From positions 1 to 5,957 of the forward strand of contig CAYUNT010000244.1 in assembly GCA_964446285.1 (NCBI GenBank): DNA of 5,957 bases, in the 5' to 3' direction. Under the pieces are notes generated by a model. That model did no database searches, was not told the origin of the DNA, and saw only the letters and a program-made list of their open reading frames with translations. Positions within the stretch are counted from its first letter, which is position 1, and the number at the start of each line of letters is the position of its first letter. Of this stretch, positions 4,962 through 5,957 are shown piece after piece. Made by a program: the position numbers and the translations under genes. The stretch is from CAYUNT01 sp964446285 (GTDB lineage: Bacteria > Sumerlaeota > Sumerlaeia > SLMS01 > CAYUNT01).

Positions 4962-5957
4962 ATGACAAAGAAATTCGTGCAATTTGCGCACAAATCCGGG
5001 TTTTTTGGATTGGCGATGGCGGGCGCCGCATGGGCTTGCCTGGCTGCATCGGTGGCGAGGGCAGACACGGGCGATTCCACGTTCCTCGGCGTGGATTATG
5101 GCGCGGCGCCGGTCCGCTTGACAAATAATGCCGGCACATTGCCCGCGCCGGCGGCGTATCGCGCGGCGGTGGCGTCGATGGCTTCGCGGTTTGGGGCGGT
5201 GGCGAACGCGCGCGGCGAATACCTCCTTCCGCCCGGAACCGTTTGCGATCGCGTCGATTGGGAAAATGGCGTTCTCACCGTGGGATTCACGCTGCCCGCC
5301 GATGCGGGCGCGGCCTCTGGAGGTGTGGTTTTCGACGACATGACGGCGGAAAACGCCGCGGAGATTTTGCGGATTCACTTCGCGGAACTGGGGCAAGCGA
5401 ATGAAATCCGCCTTCTGGCGCGGCTCGGACCGGATGGAGAATGGCGCAGTTTCGAGGCATTCGCACCGCCGCCGCGCGCCCCGAAAAAACTAGATGGAGG
5501 CGCTTTGGATTCCGCGCCACAATCCGTCTCTGCACAATCCGCGCAGAACTCGCCTTCTGCCCCCTCCGCGCCGCCTGCCTTGCGCGAATCCAAGAATTTC
5601 CCCGGCGGCGGGCCGCTCGGCCAGCCCGGGCGCCAACCCCAGGGCGCGCTTTCGGGCCGTGTGATTTATTGTTCTGCCGGACACGGCTGGACCTGGGACG
5701 GTTCGAGCGCCTGGTACACCCAGCGCGGACTCACCAATGGCATGGTCGAGGACTACGGGAATATCGACCAATTGAGTTTCTTTGTTCATTATTGCTTCAA
5801 CGCGGGCGCAACAGTTGTTCCCTTCCGCCCCATCGACTACCAGCCCAATGAAGTCATTGTGGACAACGACAAAACAGGATTTTCCGTCGTCTCGGGCGAA
5901 TGGGGGCGCATCTCAGTTTTTTGCAGGGTCAGTCATGCCAGCGTGAGGGTAGAGCAA
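4962..5957 (+). CDS. Exported amidase_3-like protein with golvesin-type domain, 3' end outside window
   Basis: The frame is open from ATG 4962 to the last base (332 codons, no stop), so the gene is partial. Residues 1-34 are a signal peptide: basic start, hydrophobic 14-30, and VARA before D35 as a likely cleavage site. Residues about 86-168 form a small beta-rich domain (LPPGT near 89-93, ENGVLTVGFTLP at 101-112), GerMN-like at best. Residues 170-230 are a Pro/Ala/Ser/Gln linker. Residues 234-290 resemble the start of an N-acetylmuramoyl-L-alanine amidase_3 domain: VIYCSAGHGW (H241, zinc ligand), VEDYGN (E263, possible second ligand), then NAGATVVPFRPID in place of AGxxVxxTRxxD. From 298, VIVDNDKTGF and SGEW match the start of a golvesin/xanthan-lyase-like domain. 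It probably acts on the cell envelope or a surface polymer. The last 17 residues do not fit the family. The SD is AGGGG at 4947-4951. Confidence 0.78.
   Translation, partial: MTKKFVQFAHKSGFFGLAMAGAAWACLAASVARADTGDSTFLGVDYGAAPVRLTNNAGTLPAPAAYRAAVASMASRFGAVANARGEYLLPPGTVCDRVDWENGVLTVGFTLPADAGAASGGVVFDDMTAENAAEILRIHFAELGQANEIRLLARLGPDGEWRSFEAFAPPPRAPKKLDGGALDSAPQSVSAQSAQNSPSAPSAPPALRESKNFPGGGPLGQPGRQPQGALSGRVIYCSAGHGWTWDGSSAWYTQRGLTNGMVEDYGNIDQLSFFVHYCFNAGATVVPFRPIDYQPNEVIVDNDKTGFSVVSGEWGRISVFCRVSHASVRVEQ

Noticed and set aside
4958..4963. Perfect TATAAT as a -10 box
   Set aside because: It overlaps the ATG at 4962, so a transcript from it would lack the start codon. No good -35 is found at proper spacing. 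A downstream start at 5016 would delete most of the signal peptide.
5128..5851. Plus-strand frames 5128-5343 and 5441-5851
   Set aside because: Both lie out of frame inside the amidase-like gene, whose frame runs uninterrupted and contains a signal peptide and family motifs.

Overview
The window looks like chromosomal DNA from a GC-rich, Gram-negative-type environmental bacterium. The gene style suggests a lineage such as Planctomycetota, Verrucomicrobiota, Sumerlaeota or Hydrogenedentota. Three things point that way: NosY-like ABC-2 permeases in a pair, an amidase-like exported protein of the golvesin-domain type, and degenerate purine/pyrimidine-biased intergenic repeats. No rRNA or single-copy marker gene is present, so this placement is a low-confidence inference.

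The minus strand (read from about 4602 down to 156) carries a tight gene cluster. It holds an ABC ATPase (3538-4602), an ABC-2 permease overlapping it by 4 nt (2756-3541), a second paralogous permease after a 1-nt gap (1900-2754), and, 50 nt further on, a membrane-anchored TPR protein with a His/Glu-rich insert (683-1849). After a 212-nt spacer with short heptamer-like repeats comes a 104-aa CPGC/coiled-coil protein of unknown function (156-470), best started at a GTG with a strong Shine-Dalgarno. The first three genes probably form one ATP-driven exporter or membrane-remodelling complex (one ATPase and two different permeases). The TPR protein may be its extracytoplasmic partner, possibly binding metal through its histidines. 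No substrate can be read from the sequence.

A 359-nt divergent intergenic region (4603-4961) has a candidate promoter for each direction, an inverted repeat by the plus-strand candidate start site, and a strong GC-rich hairpin in the leader of the plus-strand gene.

The plus-strand gene (4962 to the window end, incomplete) encodes an exported protein: signal peptide, small N-terminal domain, Pro/Ala/Ser linker, an amidase_3-like zinc-hydrolase start (SAGHG and a downstream Glu), then the beginning of a golvesin-like beta domain. Its last ~17 codons no longer resemble that domain and use different codons, which may mark a frameshift, an insertion or a contig-edge artefact. No tRNA, rRNA, CRISPR array, transposase or convincing intrinsic terminator was found.
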